This document shows, piece after piece, positions 46,114 through 59,740 of a stretch of DNA of 64,000 nt. The notes under the pieces are model-generated. The model was not told where the DNA came from. It was given only the letters and a program-made list of their open reading frames with translations, and did not search any database. This DNA is from Pegea sp. RAD2-039. Taxonomy: Eukaryota > Chordata > Thaliacea > Salpida > Salpidae. Location of the stretch: positions 496,001-560,000 of the forward strand of contig JAQGEQ010000255.1 in assembly GCA_034620365.1 (NCBI GenBank), written 5' to 3'. A program made the position numbers and the translations under genes. Positions within the stretch are counted from its first letter, which is position 1; each line of letters opens with the position of its first letter.

Positions 46114-47417
46114 ATTATTATCTAATCAACAGAATTTTAATGTGTCATTAGTAATTTTATAACCAGGAAGATAAAATTATTTTTCTTTTTGGCTTTCTTC
46201 ATTAGATCTAAGAAAAATTGAAGTGTGACGAATTTACCTTTAGGGTTTTTATGTATAAGTAGATTGAAATTGAATTCATCTGTTGTTATTTTCAACAATC
46301 ACAAAGTAATGAGAACTGACTGCTATGTTCTCTATGATCTTCATCGTCGGATTCGAATCCTTCCATGATATCAGAAGTTTAGAAAACTGCGCAATATAAA
46401 ATGATCAATTTTTACAAGATTTGTAAACTAATATCAATTCTAAAAGTCTTAATTAAAACATAAAATTGCTAGTACGTTTTACAAGAAGGATCTCCAATCT
46501 GTAGATATCAGGCTTCATCTATTTTAAGTTTGAAGATTGATAAGACAAAAAAAAATAGTAAGATATATGTTATTTAAAAAATATATAAAATCTTGCAACT
46601 ATCTATGATTTAGAAAACTTTTAGGAAAACTCAAAGGTTGAAATTAAATCTCTAAAAGTTGCATTGGTAACTTCCTGGTATTTTTCACTTTTTTATTTTG
46701 ATAAAAATATGTAAGTTTTTACTGTGATTACTTTAACAGGTAAAGTCGCTCAGCATTTTGAAGATTTAAAGTATGATTAATATCTCCAGTTTTTCGTAAA
46801 AAATGATTACTAGTCGATATCACATAGACTTAAAATTTTTTCATGATTTCATTTCATTATCTTTTGACTTCACTAGAGTATGGTCGACTTTAGACTTAAG
46901 CTTTTTTACAATAAGTTTGCATTTTTTGACTTTGAGTTTTTCAGTTTTACTTTTTTATAGTTACTTATTTAAATCAGGAAATAGCTTAAAATAAAAGTAG
47001 AATCTGTAATTATCTAACCTATAAGATATTTGAAGTAATATTTGAATTTTTTAGATTTTCAGGATTATTTGTAGGACTTTTGACAGTTTAATTTCTTACC
47101 AGAAGCTTGAAGAAACTTTTGAATCATGGTGAAAACCCGAAGTTCAGCAAAAAGTAACTAATTTTTAATATTTTATTTTTAAATATGCATTTTTTATTTT
47201 ACTAAACTTTTTTTTTCATTTGTTTTAGTGGTAAATTCAAATTTCACGATAATTTGAGACAAAATTAAGACTAGTATCTAGGACACAATGTTTATTGTAT
47301 AATTATGAAAATGAGTCCAAATAATTTAAAAAAAAAGATAAAATTGTTCAACTTATAAATTAATATGTCAAATATATCCTTTTTGATGAGAAACATGTTG
47401 CAGAATTTTGCCTGGAT

Positions 47418-48008
47418 TCAGTCCTCATCTAATGAGAACAAACATGGATACAACTTATTCTCATTGTAAGGAAGAACAACTTTTTGTACTGATCTGAGAT
47501 CAAGATTTTTGAGTTCGGGGATAGTAGGGACTTGAATATTTGCAATTTGAGGAGCAAGTGATGCTTTAAATTTAATCGGTTGATCTACATCACTTTCACT
47601 GTTACATCCAACTTGAAGATATTAATTTTCCGTTTTTTCTTCTCTTCTTTGGATTTGGTTCTTGAGAAGTTGTCACTGTTCGACTGACGACGGTGGTTAG
47701 GTTGATCAGTTTGGTTTTTCTTCATTTGTTGTTGATTGCTAAAAAAATAAAAAAAATAAAAGTTTGTAATAACGAATGTTGAAAATCGAATTTTGAATTT
47801 GACTTACTTTAGGGGATTTACCCGAATGTGATTAAAATAAAGTCTCATAGCCAGAGTTCTTAGATCGAAGTTTGACCGGCAGTTGATGTTTTTTAGTGTT
47901 TCTAAACTTCATTGTTGATGAAGCAGCAAAAGACATCATTGGGTTAGAGGAGCTCAGAGACAATAAAGCATCGATCGCGTCGCATTCTTTTTCATTTAGA
48001 TGAAACAT
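47418..48008 (-). pseudogene. Two-exon gene remnant, unit U4
   Basis: ATG at 48008; exon 1 48008-47808, intron 47807-47739 (69 bp), exon 2 to TGA 47418-47420. Shares the Glu59 stop with U3 and U5 and the five-A run. In addition the Glu of NEY is TAA, shared only with U5. Confidence 0.48.
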
Positions 48009-48018
48009 GTTGCTGCTT

Positions 48019-48076
48019 CACGTGTTTGTTTTAAAGTATGTAGGTAATGTCTACTAAAAAGAAAATCATGACGTCA
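48019..48076 (-). promoter_or_regulatory. E-box and CRE upstream of the minus-strand gene, unit U4
   Basis: Same arrangement; TGACGTCA at 48069-48076. Confidence 0.43.
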
Positions 48077-48708
48077 TACATCGAAAGTAGAAGCGAGAAC
48101 AAATCCAAATTACAACCAGCCTCATAAACATGAAGCAATCATGCTTCAGTTACGCGCAAAACATTTGTTAAGATCATTTAAGCACGTTGAAACAATATTT
48201 TTATTATGTAAAAAAAATTACTTTTAATCTAAAAATGCATTCTCTTAGATAGATAATCAAAAGCAAACTTAAATTTTCTGTTGCTTTAAATAGTAAAACA
48301 AGAATATTACTTAAAACATAACAAGTAAAAACAGTAGCAGCCAAGTTTAGCTAACTTCACTCACTCTTTTTCAACAGCATTAAATATTCAAAAAGTTATT
48401 TAGTCTGTTATAAGCAAAAAGATAACATACACAACCTTACATTCAGAAAACCTAATACTGTGCTATAGCTTAAACTGCAGATACTATTTTCTTATAATAA
48501 ACTTCTAGTTGTTTCAAAAGTTATTTAAAGATAACTGTTTAGACTTAAATTATTTGTGTTCATATAAACAAATAATATTTTAAATATTGTTTTACAGAAT
48601 GTCACAAATATTTCTATTATACATTTTTAGTACTGATTATTAGTACTATCGTTTTGTATTTGTTGCATTTGCTATATATAAAATGAAGTATTAATAAATG
48701 CTATAATT

Positions 48709-48915
48709 TCATGTCAATGTTGCATTTAATATTTGTTTACTAACTTCTTCAGTATTAAAGTGTACATGATTCTTATACCTTCTATTCAAATGTTTTAATA
48801 CATTTTCACTAATGTTTGCCCTTGTGTATGTAAACATTTGTCCACTTATTATCATGAATTCTGTAAAAAGATGATTGATACTTCTGTTTTTGTGTTTTAT
48901 AATTTTTTGCGTCAA
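48709..48915 (-). CDS. 68-codon minus frame, unit U4
   Basis: Same frame, with IIKHKNRSINHLF and EEVSKQ variants. Confidence 0.3.
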   Translation of the reverse strand: MTQKIIKHKNRSINHLFTEFMIISGQMFTYTRANISENVLKHLNRRYKNHVHFNTEEVSKQILNATLT

Positions 48916-49015
48916 ATGGTTTCTATATGTCTATGTAACAAATAAAAACAAAAAAAACATTCTATTTTTTTAAGAACTAGTAAGAGTTTTTTTTATTGAA
49001 ACTATTGTACTAACA

Positions 49016-49183
49016 ATGCAAAATCTTTATTGCAAAGTTTGTAAAAAATATAAGCTTGGAAATTGTATAAACTTTATGCCTACAAATTATCGTTTATTAA
49101 ATAAAGATATAACACGTGCAGAACAACTTTCAGTTTGTTGTGTTTGCTGCTCAGAAATACTACCCACCAGCTTAAAACAGTAG
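49016..49183 (+). CDS. 55-residue C-x2-C frame, unit U4
   Basis: Cysteine pairs kept; the end reads EILPTSLKQ and AEQLSVCC replaces AEKLSVCC. Confidence 0.33.
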   Translation: MQNLYCKVCKKYKLGNCINFMPTNYRLLNKDITRAEQLSVCCVCCSEILPTSLKQ

Positions 49184-50229
49184 CATCAAAGATATAAAAT
49201 TCAAGATGAATATATAACTTCTCCGTATTATAAGCCACCTGCTTGAAATTGTACCTATTATACACCAAAACATCTCTTTTAAAGTTTCAAGTTTATTTTT
49301 TGAGTTCCATAAGTTTCAAGGTATAAACAAATAATCGTACATTCGGTCATACTAGTTTAGGTTCTTAAAAAAATTGCTGCCTTGCTCATAATCTTTATGT
49401 TTAATCTGTGAGTAGTTTTAAAGGTTCATGATTAAAAACTGACCTCAACCACTTTTAAAATATCTATCGTATCGTGAGATTACATTATTGGTGCTACTTT
49501 AATTTTCAGAGCTAATCTGTCCAGCGTCAAAACCAAAAGTATCAGAAAGTGCAAGTTTTTTCTATTGATTGAATTTATAAAATGAGCTAAAAGTGTTCAC
49601 TCAAATCTGTATTTAATGGTGAAATCTCACATGGTTGCAAAAACAAAAATGATCCAAAAATATATAATGACCAAGTAGAATTGTTGAAAGAGTTAGATAT
49701 ACATATTCTCAATTGTTAAAAATTAACAGCAGATTACGCAGCATAGAGCGTCGTCATCTTTGGTGATTCAATCTGAAATCGACACTGTAAGAAAAGAAGA
49801 AAGCTCAACAAAGATACACAATCATCTAACAATCTTAATCATATCCATTGAAAATGCTGCTGGTTGTACTTTTCGCCCAAAGTCTTGATTAATTACCATA
49901 AAACCGTGATTCAGAAATTAAATTTACTTTCGGTCGCTATTTCGTGGTTTATCTTTTGCAAACACTTCGTCTTCTTTTATGTTCTTTCTTTTACATTGAA
50001 CCCTCAAATCACTGCAAATATTTTAACTTAATCTTTGCTTCTGATTTTTCTGATCTCTTTTTCTCTAACTGCTTTTATTTACAAAATTATTTAAAAGTAT
50101 TTACCTCTGATGCTCTATTGCTTATCAGTTCAGCAACAATATTGAAGCATCAGTAGCTTTTTATATTTGTAATTAAAACATATTTAATTATATGTCTCTC
50201 TTAAAATGTATGAAATGAGCTTTTGTAAT

Positions 50230-51201
50230 TTGTAAAAATTATTTAAAGATTTTGGCAGCTCAGAATTCAGCCCACATAGTCTGAAATTAAAACTTTTTCT
50301 CGTAAACCATCTGCAAATTCTTTAAACCAATACTTCATCAATAGATTTATTATTCAACGAGTAACTTTGGTTCTAGACCTTGGCATTACTCTATCATCTG
50401 ACTTTAAATGGCGCAATTATGTTTCCAAAATCTTTGGAAAATCAATCAACCTTGACTTCCTTATTATATAAACCTTTAATTCTAAAAACCCATGCTTTTT
50501 TATCAATCTTTTCAAATTGTACGTACGTCCAATTCTTGAGTACAATGTCAGTGCATGGATGCCATATCAAGTTAGTGATATCAAAAAAATCGAATCTGTT
50601 CAGGCCACATTTACGAGATTATTATGTAGAAAACTTAACATTAAATATGATAGTTATAAACATCGTCTCAGTTTCTTCAATTTAGATACTTTGGAAATCC
50701 GACGGATTAAATACGACTTAATTCTTATTTTAAAAAGTATCCACAATTTAATTGATCTTCAATTTGATGATTTCTTTTCCATTAGTCCTTACTTCAAGTT
50801 ATATCAGCTCAGACGACACACATTACATCTTAATAAGCCTATATCACCTGGTACATTGGTCAGAGCAAATATTTCTCATATCGCACAAATAGTACATGGA
50901 ACCAGTTACCATCAGACATTGTCATCTCGGAGTCACTCGCGTTGTTCAAGCAGAAGTTGAACCGTTATAATATTGTCAACATTGTCATTTCTAAACTGTG
51001 ATTTTTTACTTTCTTATATTATTAACATTCCATGTAAATGTTCACTGTCATATGCTTTGAGTGATATCGAAATACCATGTGTTACATCTTTTACTTTCTA
51101 TATTTTTGACTAAATAGATGTTATTTGTGAGAATGTGTGCTAGCGAGAGGTGCTCTCTTCAGGTACCCTCCTTCGTATTTATTGAAATAAATAAATGAAT
51201 T
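50230..51201 (+). mobile_element. LINE 3' fragment, unit U5
   Basis: Same insertion. Here the middle part reads YVRPILEYNVSAWMPYQ through KLYQLRRHTLHL in one 147-codon frame (50517-50960), lacking the 4-bp loss of U2/U3 and the 1-bp loss of U1/U6, so this copy is closest to the ancestral reading frame in the middle. A shift after PISPGTLVRAN breaks the terminal WNQLP region. Confidence 0.85.
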
Positions 51202-51581
51202 TGTATTCAAGCAATGTTTAACAGTTATTTACAAAACCAAATATGAAACGCACTAGTCATAATTTTCAAAAATTAGTTTTATTTCTATGAATAATATAAT
51301 TGTGGAATTTTTACAAGCATTTTGGTACAAAAAGTGAATTCAAATAGTGTTTTTATAATAAAAGAAGTGATGCGAATTATTTAAAAAATTTTTACAACAG
51401 AATTTGGTGTTTTATGTAAAATATATTTTCATTTTATGTAAAATGTTTGATTAGTATTTTGAAAAATTCATGACAAAGTTCAATATTCATTAAAAAATAA
51501 AACTTCTAATTCTTGCGGTTTCTTTTATAATTTTTATAATATTTAATTCAATAAGCGATAAGCGCGACAAATTACTAACAG

Positions 51582-51662
51582 TTTGTTACTTAAAATCCAA
51601 TCAAAATAATGAAATGCAGAATGCCACGTCATCTAGGTGACGTCACTGTCGTTCTGGATCAC
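51582..51662 (+). promoter_or_regulatory. CCAAT box plus CRE, unit U5
   Basis: Same island; perfect TGACGTCA at 51638-51645. Confidence 0.42.
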
Positions 51663-54600
51663 TAATTTTCAACTTTCGCTTGTAGTGTTGCTTCGCGGGT
51701 TTTACATCGCGATTTCAAACAACTGCAGGACTCAATCATCACGTCAGCATCCATTTGAAGAACAATAAACAACAAACAAAGTATCTGAAGATCCAGTTAG
51801 ATTGTGTGTCATCAGCTCTTCAAATCATCGATCGTCTTTAATAGAGTCGTACATAAGATCAAGTTATGATCTTAATAATGTATTCTGGTGACCTTATCAT
51901 AAAATGAAGAAATACCAACAAGAATCTGGTTCTTTTCTTCCACTGTCACTAACATCAGATATTTAGATCTTGTATAAGTAGATATTTTCACTATCCGGCA
52001 TCCTTCCATATCTAGCTGATTTGTTCAAGTGTTCCCTATTTAAAGGAGGAATGAGATCAAGATTAAAGATGAAGACTACAAGATAAAGTCTTTCAGATAA
52101 TGTTGTTACGTTTCTATGGTTACCTACAAAGCTCAGTGAAAAAACTCATCAACCAAAAACTAGTTACATTAAAAATTAAAAATTTTGATTATTGATATTA
52201 TGAATTATATTAATAAATGATATGATATAAGTAAAGTTAATCAAACATTTCAATTTAATTTGAAGAAAAATGAAATCAATACAAGAGACATAGATAAAAT
52301 TATTAAAAACTTTTAATATGAAATTGAAGGAAATTTATTTTCAAAAAATCATTTGGATTTGTAAACTATTTTTTTTCATATACAGTTTAAATAAATGATA
52401 GTATTAGATAGTACTTTTAATGTTGACGATACAATAACTTTCTTTGCTGTTAACGTTGCTTTGGTTAAAGTAAGTGATGACTTGGCAACTTGAACCATCA
52501 AGATCAATGTTTGCTTGAAAAATAAGAAATTTTTGAAATGAAGATATTATTTGAGAAGTTTTTAAAAGTCAAGCTACAAAAATGGCGTTTTTGAAATTCA
52601 CGTGGATTTTGATGATGTGTTGAAACCATACCGCAGTTCATGATCATATTTTTATCTAACCTTCCTGCAATGTTATAAAAACTTACATTCTTTTTATGTA
52701 GAAAGATAACTAAAATTGGTTTTGTTAATAGCAAAATAGATTCACAAAATTGTTATTTGTTTAGTATATAGATAACTTAGCAAAATTTTATAAATTATTT
52801 GTTTTTTAGTTGAAGATGAATTAAGAAGAATCATAATCAAAAATATATTCTATTTAATCTCCTTAATTATCATTTACTGAAAGAATTGCAAAATCATTTT
52901 AGAAAAAGTTAAATGTTTAATACCTTTAATTGAATTGAATTTTAAATGTTAGTTTTAATAAAAATGATTTTCAAATTGACAATTTTAAGATATGTTTCAT
53001 TACATAAAACTTTTTGAAGTTCTCATTATGAGGCATTCTTTATTAATCTTTTTGTAAAAGTTTGATGATGACTTAAATGGAAAGTTTTAATGAAAAATAG
53101 TTTTCTGAATTCACTGCAATCTTGCAATTTCATAAAAGAGTTTTATTTGCTTACAACCATTTTTGTCGCTGTCTATCTTATGTTTTCACGTGACAATTTA
53201 TTTTTTGTTTATTATCTGAAGATCGAACTTTAAATCTGTTCAAAATCAAGGTTAACATTTAGTAAACTTTAAAAAAGATTTTAATAATTGGAAAAAGTTT
53301 TATTAAAATAAATTCAGTGTTAATAAACTAATAAGGAAATTTCATATTAGAACTGCAAGTTTTTTATTATGTTGAAATGTCTTTTATTTTATTTCTTTTA
53401 TTTTTTGTTGTATTTTTATCCATACTTATGATAATATTAAAATTTCATGAAAACTTATTTATGGATTATTTTGATGTTCAAATTTATCTAATAAGTTTTA
53501 TTTACAATTAAATTTATATGTCTTCTAGAGAAGTAAAGGTATTTAAGGATTTTTGTAGCTTATAAATAAAAGGTTTTAAAGTATATTTTAACAGAATTAT
53601 TTCTCCATCACAACAGAAATTTTGAATTTTATAATTTACTTGATAAGTGGTTCATAAGAGTGGAATTTTTTATATTTTTGTTTATTTTCTTTATTCACTT
53701 AAATAATATTGAACTATTCTCTTAATATTTAAAAATAATTAATTAAATAAATATGTTTTATATTTCAAAGTTATATAGCATTAGATTAAAATAATTTTCC
53801 TTTACATAACAGTTGACTTATTATACTTAAACTAATTCTTTCTGTCTAAATATTTCATCAATTTATTTATAATTTTTGTATTTGGTAACTTCTTTTTCTA
53901 GCCCTAAGAAAATGTTTTTTATCTGAATGTAAGAAATACTCTAACTAACAGCAAATTATAGATTTGGTTTTATATTTGAGATTTTTGGATGTCATTTTAA
54001 CTAAATTTAAAATAAGGCATTTGATATCAGCAAATAGAATGCCAAGATTTTTTAAAGATTAGTTGGAACTTGAATTGCAATATATGACTAAAAACTTTTT
54101 ACTATTAATTAAATTATCAAAGAATATAATCATAATAAAATTATGAAATTTTTTATGTTTAATCTGATTGTTTTTAAACAGCTAAATTTAATCAAAAATT
54201 TTAATAAAAATGAGATGAACTTCAAACCTTACAAACTTCATCTGATACTGAATCAAAACATTAAAAGGTTTGTGGTTTTTTATTTAATGTCTAAATATAA
54301 TTTAGATATTATAAAACAATCTTTTTTTAATTACTTAATTTAAATATAAAACAATTAGTTTTTATTTCATTTGTGTGCAATTATATTGTTCTCTGTTCTA
54401 TATAAAGATTGTATATTTTGTTATGTTGCAACCATGCATTAAATAATTAAATAAATTATTAATATGGTGTAAGCACAAATATTAATTATAATAATTATGA
54501 GACTTCAGAATTACATTTAGAATGATTTGTTATTCTACTCTAGTATTTTAAACACATATATATCATAAATTTATAACATAATGTTGTTGAATTATATTCT

Positions 54601-55265
54601 TATCATATTTAATCATTAACTTTCATCTCAACAATTAACTTTAGATTGTTAAGAAATACTTTTATTAAAAAAGCTAATATAAAAATTAATGAAAATTTTG
54701 GTGAAAAAAATCCCAAAAATTATATTAAGTTTAGAAAATGCGAAAGTTATTTGTGTGAATTATAAAATTATTTGTCTAAAAATAAGAATAGCTGATATAA
54801 TCAATCCTTCTATAGGCTTGATGTATTAATAAATTATAGAACTTTAAATTGACTTAACAGTTAGTTTATATATTTAATTATTTATCAAATCCAACTCTTT
54901 CAAACTTATACCTAATATCTCTTTTTAAAAAATAATTAAAATAAATTGATTGAAACTTAATTATAATCAATTGTCAGATGTGTGGTATTACTTAAAGAAA
55001 ACCTTCTCCATTAGAGGAAAGCAACTGCTCAAGAATTTGATAGATTATGGAAGAAAAAGGATTCTAATCATTGATTATATGAAGTCAACCTTTGTGCATC
55101 TTGTAAGAATCAAGACACAATAACTTATAGCAAAATTGTTTTATTTGCACTAAGTAACTCAAGTTAAGAGAATCAAATTATACTTCAGGTAAAGTTGTTG
55201 TTACTCATATTTGTGACCTTTATTAAAAGTTATTGGTTGAGTTTTCAATAAGAAATCTTGTGCAG

Positions 55266-55421
55266 GGTGTTTAGAAGTGTTGGAGAGACTCATCTTACTA
55301 GTACATTGACTTTTACGTTTTTATCAACCAACAAGACATCGTTGCAAATAACATTTCTTTAAAACAACCTTGGTGTCCATGGTTAAAGATGCTGAATATT
55401 CTTCTTGTTCTGCCATTTTGA
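55266..55421 (+). pseudogene. Exon-like segment 1, unit U5
   Basis: Same segment; the third codon is TAG and the SSY-stop block is present, so the copy is doubly broken. The later words FYVFINQQDIV and LKQPWCPWLKMLN are kept. Confidence 0.33.
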
Positions 55422-56476
55422 TTTGTAAGAACTTTTCGACTATCAAGTTAATAATGATTTATTTTATTAACAAACCTTCTTCACAGTAGTCAAGAGTGTT
55501 GAGAATTCTGTTATTTCAAGAACTTTCACTGATAACTAGCTTCGATTATCTAAACCAACTAAAAAGTAACTTTTCTCAATTACACATCTTGTCCTTGGTG
55601 GTTAAAAGTACTGACACGTTTCTTAGAATCCTCACAAGTTTTGTGTTTGATGTTTGAATCAGTTCTCTTCAGCTTCTAGCATCTTCAAATACATAAACTA
55701 TACAACAAATAATAGCGCAATAATGATTACTTATACCTAAGCTAAACCTTAGGCTATTGGTGAACGTGCTTCTGACTATAGTAGTTCTAGAACCTTGAAT
55801 TTAACTTTTCTTTGAACGTTGTAATTAAACTTATTTCAATTTTGATGTCACTGAAAGTTTGCTGATTGGTTCAACAACTATTTTAAATTTTGGCAGGTTG
55901 CTATAATTACGTAACAGCATCTTTAAAGACGTGGAAATCGTGTCTGGCAGTCTTCATCTTATCTCTTTATTAACTAGAGGAATTTTACATCTATTATTCA
56001 GTAAGAACTTTTGAAACTGAAAGTAGTTTGCCTAGAAAAAGAATTATCCAAATTCTAAACATTCGATTTCAGCGATTTTGGAGGAAGATTTTAGTGATGC
56101 TCCTTTTCCTGATTCTTAAATAACTAGGGAAGGAACAGAAGAAGATTAATATGATGATTTGTTGAAAGCTCATTAAAAGTCAGTTGAATTTATTTTTAAC
56201 TAAATTGAAATCAAATTTTATTAAGTTTTTGTCACGAAATATTTTTATTGGTTGAAAATTTAACTTTTAAAAATAAACTTCATTATTACTTGATCAAAAT
56301 AAATAAAATCGTAATAAAGCAAAAGTTAACTAATGGAAGAAAATCTGGTTCCTGAAGATACAAGTTTTATGTAATAACCAGAATTGACTGAGAACGGTCA
56401 TGATAAGTTAGATGCAAAAGTGTTTTCAAAAACAGAGAAAAATACAATTAGAAAATAACTAAAATTTTGTTTACAG

Positions 56477-56652
56477 TTTCCTGTTTTCATTGATGCTGGG
56501 TTTTCTGTCATTGAGTTGATGCGGAGTAGAGAACACCAAATGGAGGGATCATCTTCAATATCTTCCAAATTGCTGGTAAAATGGGTTTTAATTATAGTCT
56601 CAAATGTCTTCCATCACCCACAAAATTGGAGACTAACCTCATCCGAATATGA
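56477..56652 (+). pseudogene. Exon-like segment 4, unit U5
   Basis: FPVFIDAGFSVIEL continues into MRS because one base is missing compared with U1/U3, so the GGIIFNIFQIAGKMGFNYSL part is out of frame with the start. The second frame here is open to KLLVKWVLIIVSN. In U4 most of this segment is deleted. Confidence 0.3.
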
Positions 56653-56901
56653 AACCAAATGATTTGTCTTCATTTCTGGTTCTCGATCCTAACTACATGA
56701 TCTCTGATTTCATCAGATCCATAACTAGTGATTGATAGAATTCTTATTTGTTTTAAAGACGTTTCATCGTCAAGATATAAATAATCAGTTGATCAACAAC
56801 CTAATCACATTTACTAATCTTCACAATAATGATAAAACTCTCTAAAATCTGCAGATAAATTCTCTTTACTTTCAAAAACTTCATTAAAATTTACATTTCA
56901 G

Positions 56902-56985
56902 TTTTCTACAAACATACAAACTCATCGAGTGGTTGAAGAACGGGAAGGACTTTTTGTTGTGATCGCTCATTTCTTTTATGAGTAG
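56902..56985 (+). pseudogene. Exon-like segment 5, unit U5
   Basis: Same reading as U4 and the same TAG. Confidence 0.3.
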
Positions 56986-57334
56986 GACACATGATCAAGA
57001 AACTTATCATATGTATCTTTTGATGTATAGATGGAAATGAGAGTGTGAAGTTACATGTGAGGAAATATTTGTAGTTTAATCTAATATTTGTTTTGTAAGT
57101 CTTCGTCATAACCCAGACATTTTTCAAAGTTTTCTCCTTACTAAAGCTGACATAAGGCTACTTCTAGCCACAAGCAGCTATTTACTTGAAAAAGCTTTAT
57201 ATAAATAGTTATTATCACTTTAATTTATTCAATTTATATAATTTATTCCATGCACGAATTGTTTTGTCGCTATTGGAGCTTAATATAGATACTGCCTAGC
57301 AACGATTAAGATAATTTCTTTTTGGTGTACCTAG

Positions 57335-57491
57335 TATAAGGCAACAGTTATTAGAAAATGAAATATTAAAATTGATAAAAACTCTTAACCATGCAGTGAT
57401 ACTAGAAGGGATGTCTGGTGGAGCAACCAATACTTCAGGATTAACAGAAGTTTGAAGCTGCAGAAGAAGCAGTAAATTCAATGGAACCAAA
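57335..57491 (+). pseudogene. Exon-like segment 6, unit U5, 3' end deleted
   Basis: Same acceptor and start; the end is cut after ...NSMEPN by the 47-bp deletion that joins directly to the ATCGTCGTCGTAC block. Confidence 0.38.
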
Positions 57492-57494
57492 TAT
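57488..57494. other. Short deletion junction in U5
   Basis: About 47 bp lost between CCAAAT and ATCGTCGTCGTAC, compared with U1, U3 and U4. Confidence 0.7.
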
Positions 57495-58189
57495 CGTCGT
57501 CGTACAAAAATTAAACGATTCCGTTAGGTGAATGACCTTTAGTGACCCCACAACACGTCACATCACTGATCACCATGTGCAGCTAACCGTGAAGAGATGA
57601 TGAATGATTATTAAACTTTCCATTTTAGCGATTTTTTTCTAAATTTTTAAGATGTTTTATTTAATAAGCGAATAAAGGCTTGAAAATTACTAAAAAAGTT
57701 TTATGTAAAATCCGCCAGAAATTTATGAAACGCCATTTTATCAACTGTTTTTTCCCAAACTTTAAGATATCCACAATTTTTGAAATTGATTTACAAATAA
57801 AAACAGTTAGTTTGAAAATAACCTTAGAGTTGTTTAAGATCTCCAATTAGTAGATCTTGGGGGCTAGATCTCTCAGGCTAATTGTGACAAAGACACTAGA
57901 TGTAAACCTGAGACAAATATAAATTTAAATAAAATTTTTGTGAAAATAATACTTCACTAGATGAATATCGTCAACCTTGCTTAGTAGCTTAAGTAGCAAA
58001 ATAAAATTTTAAAATTGATTTCTACTCAATTGTTTACTTTCTAGTACAATGTCAATGAAGTCTATAGTAGTTCATTCTACTTTGTATAATCAACAAATCT
58101 GATACTTATGCATGTAGAAAGTATGACAGCAAGCTAGTATCTCATAACTTCATTAAAGGTTGAAAGTAAGTAAAGTTGACCATTGTAAG

Positions 58190-58273
58190 ATGACACAGAA
58201 AGCAACTGTCTCTTTTTTGAGGGAGCTGGTCCAGAAACACGAATTTCTTTTGCAATCCAACCATTCATTCTAA
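58190..58273 (+). CDS. 27-codon + strand frame, unit U5
   Basis: MTQKATVSFLRELVQKHEF then LLQSNHSF; same length. The big U5 deletion starts about 45 bp downstream. Confidence 0.28.
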   Translation: MTQKATVSFLRELVQKHEFLLQSNHSF

Positions 58274-58316
58274 AAACATTATTATCTAATCAACAGAATT
58301 TTAATGTGTCATTAGT

Positions 58317-58368
58317 AAGTAATCATTAAATTAATTAAATAGTAATTAAAAGTAGTCATTAAAAAAAA
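58317..58368. other. Deletion junction in U5 with patchwork filler
   Basis: About 1.2 kb is missing (U3 about 37150 to 38345). The join holds about 50 bp made of repeated variants of the left-flank word GTCATTAGTAAT (AGTAATCATTAA, TAGTAATTA, AGTAGTCATTAA) before the A-run of the right flank. Confidence 0.75.
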
Positions 58369-58450
58369 AAATGAAATTGTTTAACTTATAAATTAATATG
58401 TCAAATATATCCTTTTTGATAAGAAACATGTTGCAGAATTTTGCCTGGAT

Positions 58451-59040
58451 TCAGTCCTCATCTAATGAGAACAAACATGGATACAACTTATTCTCATTGT
58501 AAGGAAGAACAACTTTTTGTACTGATCTGAGATCAAGATTTTTGAGTTCGGGGATAGTAGCGACTTGAATATTTGCAATTTGAGGAGCAAGTGACGCTTT
58601 AAATTGGATCGGTTGATCTACATCACTTTCACTGTTACATCCAACTTGAAGATATTAATTTTCCTTTTTTCTTCTCTTCTTTGGATTTGGTTCTTGAGAA
58701 ATTGTCACTGCTCGACTGACGACGGTGGTTAGGTTGATCAGTTTGGTTTTTCTTTATTTGGTGTTGATTGCTAAAAAAATAAAAAAAATAAAAGTTTGTA
58801 ATAACGAATGTTGAAAATCGAATTTTGAATTTGACTTACTTTAGGGGATTTACCCGAATGTGATTAAAATAAAGTCTCATAGCCAGAGTTCTTAGATCGA
58901 AGTTTGACGGGCAGTTGATGTTTTTTAGTGTTTCTAAACTTCATTGTTGATGAAGCAGCAAAAGACATTATTGGGTTAGAGGAGCTCAGAGACAATAAAG
59001 CATCGATCGCGTCGCATTGTTTTTCATTTAGATGATACAC
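58451..59040 (-). pseudogene. Two-exon gene remnant, unit U5
   Basis: Start codon is GTG (as in U1); exon 1 59040-58840, intron 58839-58771, exon 2 to TGA 58451-58453. Carries the Glu59 stop, the five-A run and the NEY stop shared with U4. The 3' flank with the AATAAA seen in other units lies inside the U5 deletion. Confidence 0.48.
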
Positions 59041-59050
59041 GTTGCTGCTT

Positions 59051-59108
59051 CACGTGTTTGTTTTAAAGTATGTAGGTAATGTCTACTAAAAAGAAAATCA
59101 TGACGTCA
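59051..59108 (-). promoter_or_regulatory. E-box and CRE upstream of the minus-strand gene, unit U5
   Basis: Same arrangement; TGACGTCA at 59101-59108. The octamer is unchanged in all five copies. Confidence 0.43.
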
Positions 59109-59740
59109 TACATCGAAAGTAGAAGCGAGAAAAAACTTAAATTGCAACCAGCCTCATAAACATGAAGCAATCATGCTTCAGTTACGCGCAAAACATTTGT
59201 TAAGATCATTTAAGCACGTTGAAACAATATTTTTATTATGTAAAAAAAATTACTTTTAATCTAAAAATGCATTCTCTTAGATAGATACTCAAAAGCAAAC
59301 TTAAATTTTCTGTTGCTTTAAATAGTAAAACAAGAATATTACTTAAAACATAACAAGTAAAAACAGTAGCAGCCAAGTTTAGCTAACTTCACTCACTCTT
59401 TTTCAACAGCATTGAATATTCAAAAAGTTATTTAGTCTGTTATAAGCAAAAAGATAACATACACAACCTTACATTCAGAAAACCTAATACTGTGCTACAG
59501 CTTAAACTACAGATACTATTTTCTTATAATAAACTTCTAGTTGTTTCAAAAGTTATTTAAATATAACTGTTTAGATTTAAATTATTTGTGTTCATATAAA
59601 CAAATAATATTTTAAATATTGTTTTACAGAATGTCACAAATATTTCTATTATACATTTTTGGTACTGATTATTTAGTATTATCGTTTTGTATTTGTTATA
59701 TCTGCTATATATAAAATGAAGTATTAATAAATGCTATAAT

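Larger units (their letters stand above)
40262..49242 (+). repeat. Tandem unit U4 with two internal deletions (8,981 bp)
   Basis: A first deletion at 40671-40682 removes about 2.93 kb, including the whole LINE fragment and the + strand CRE island. A second at 44583-44592 removes about 0.28 kb, including most of one exon-like segment. U4 is also the copy with two short, strongly divergent patches (about 43358-43376 and 46046-46113) inside otherwise near-identical sequence. Confidence 0.92.
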
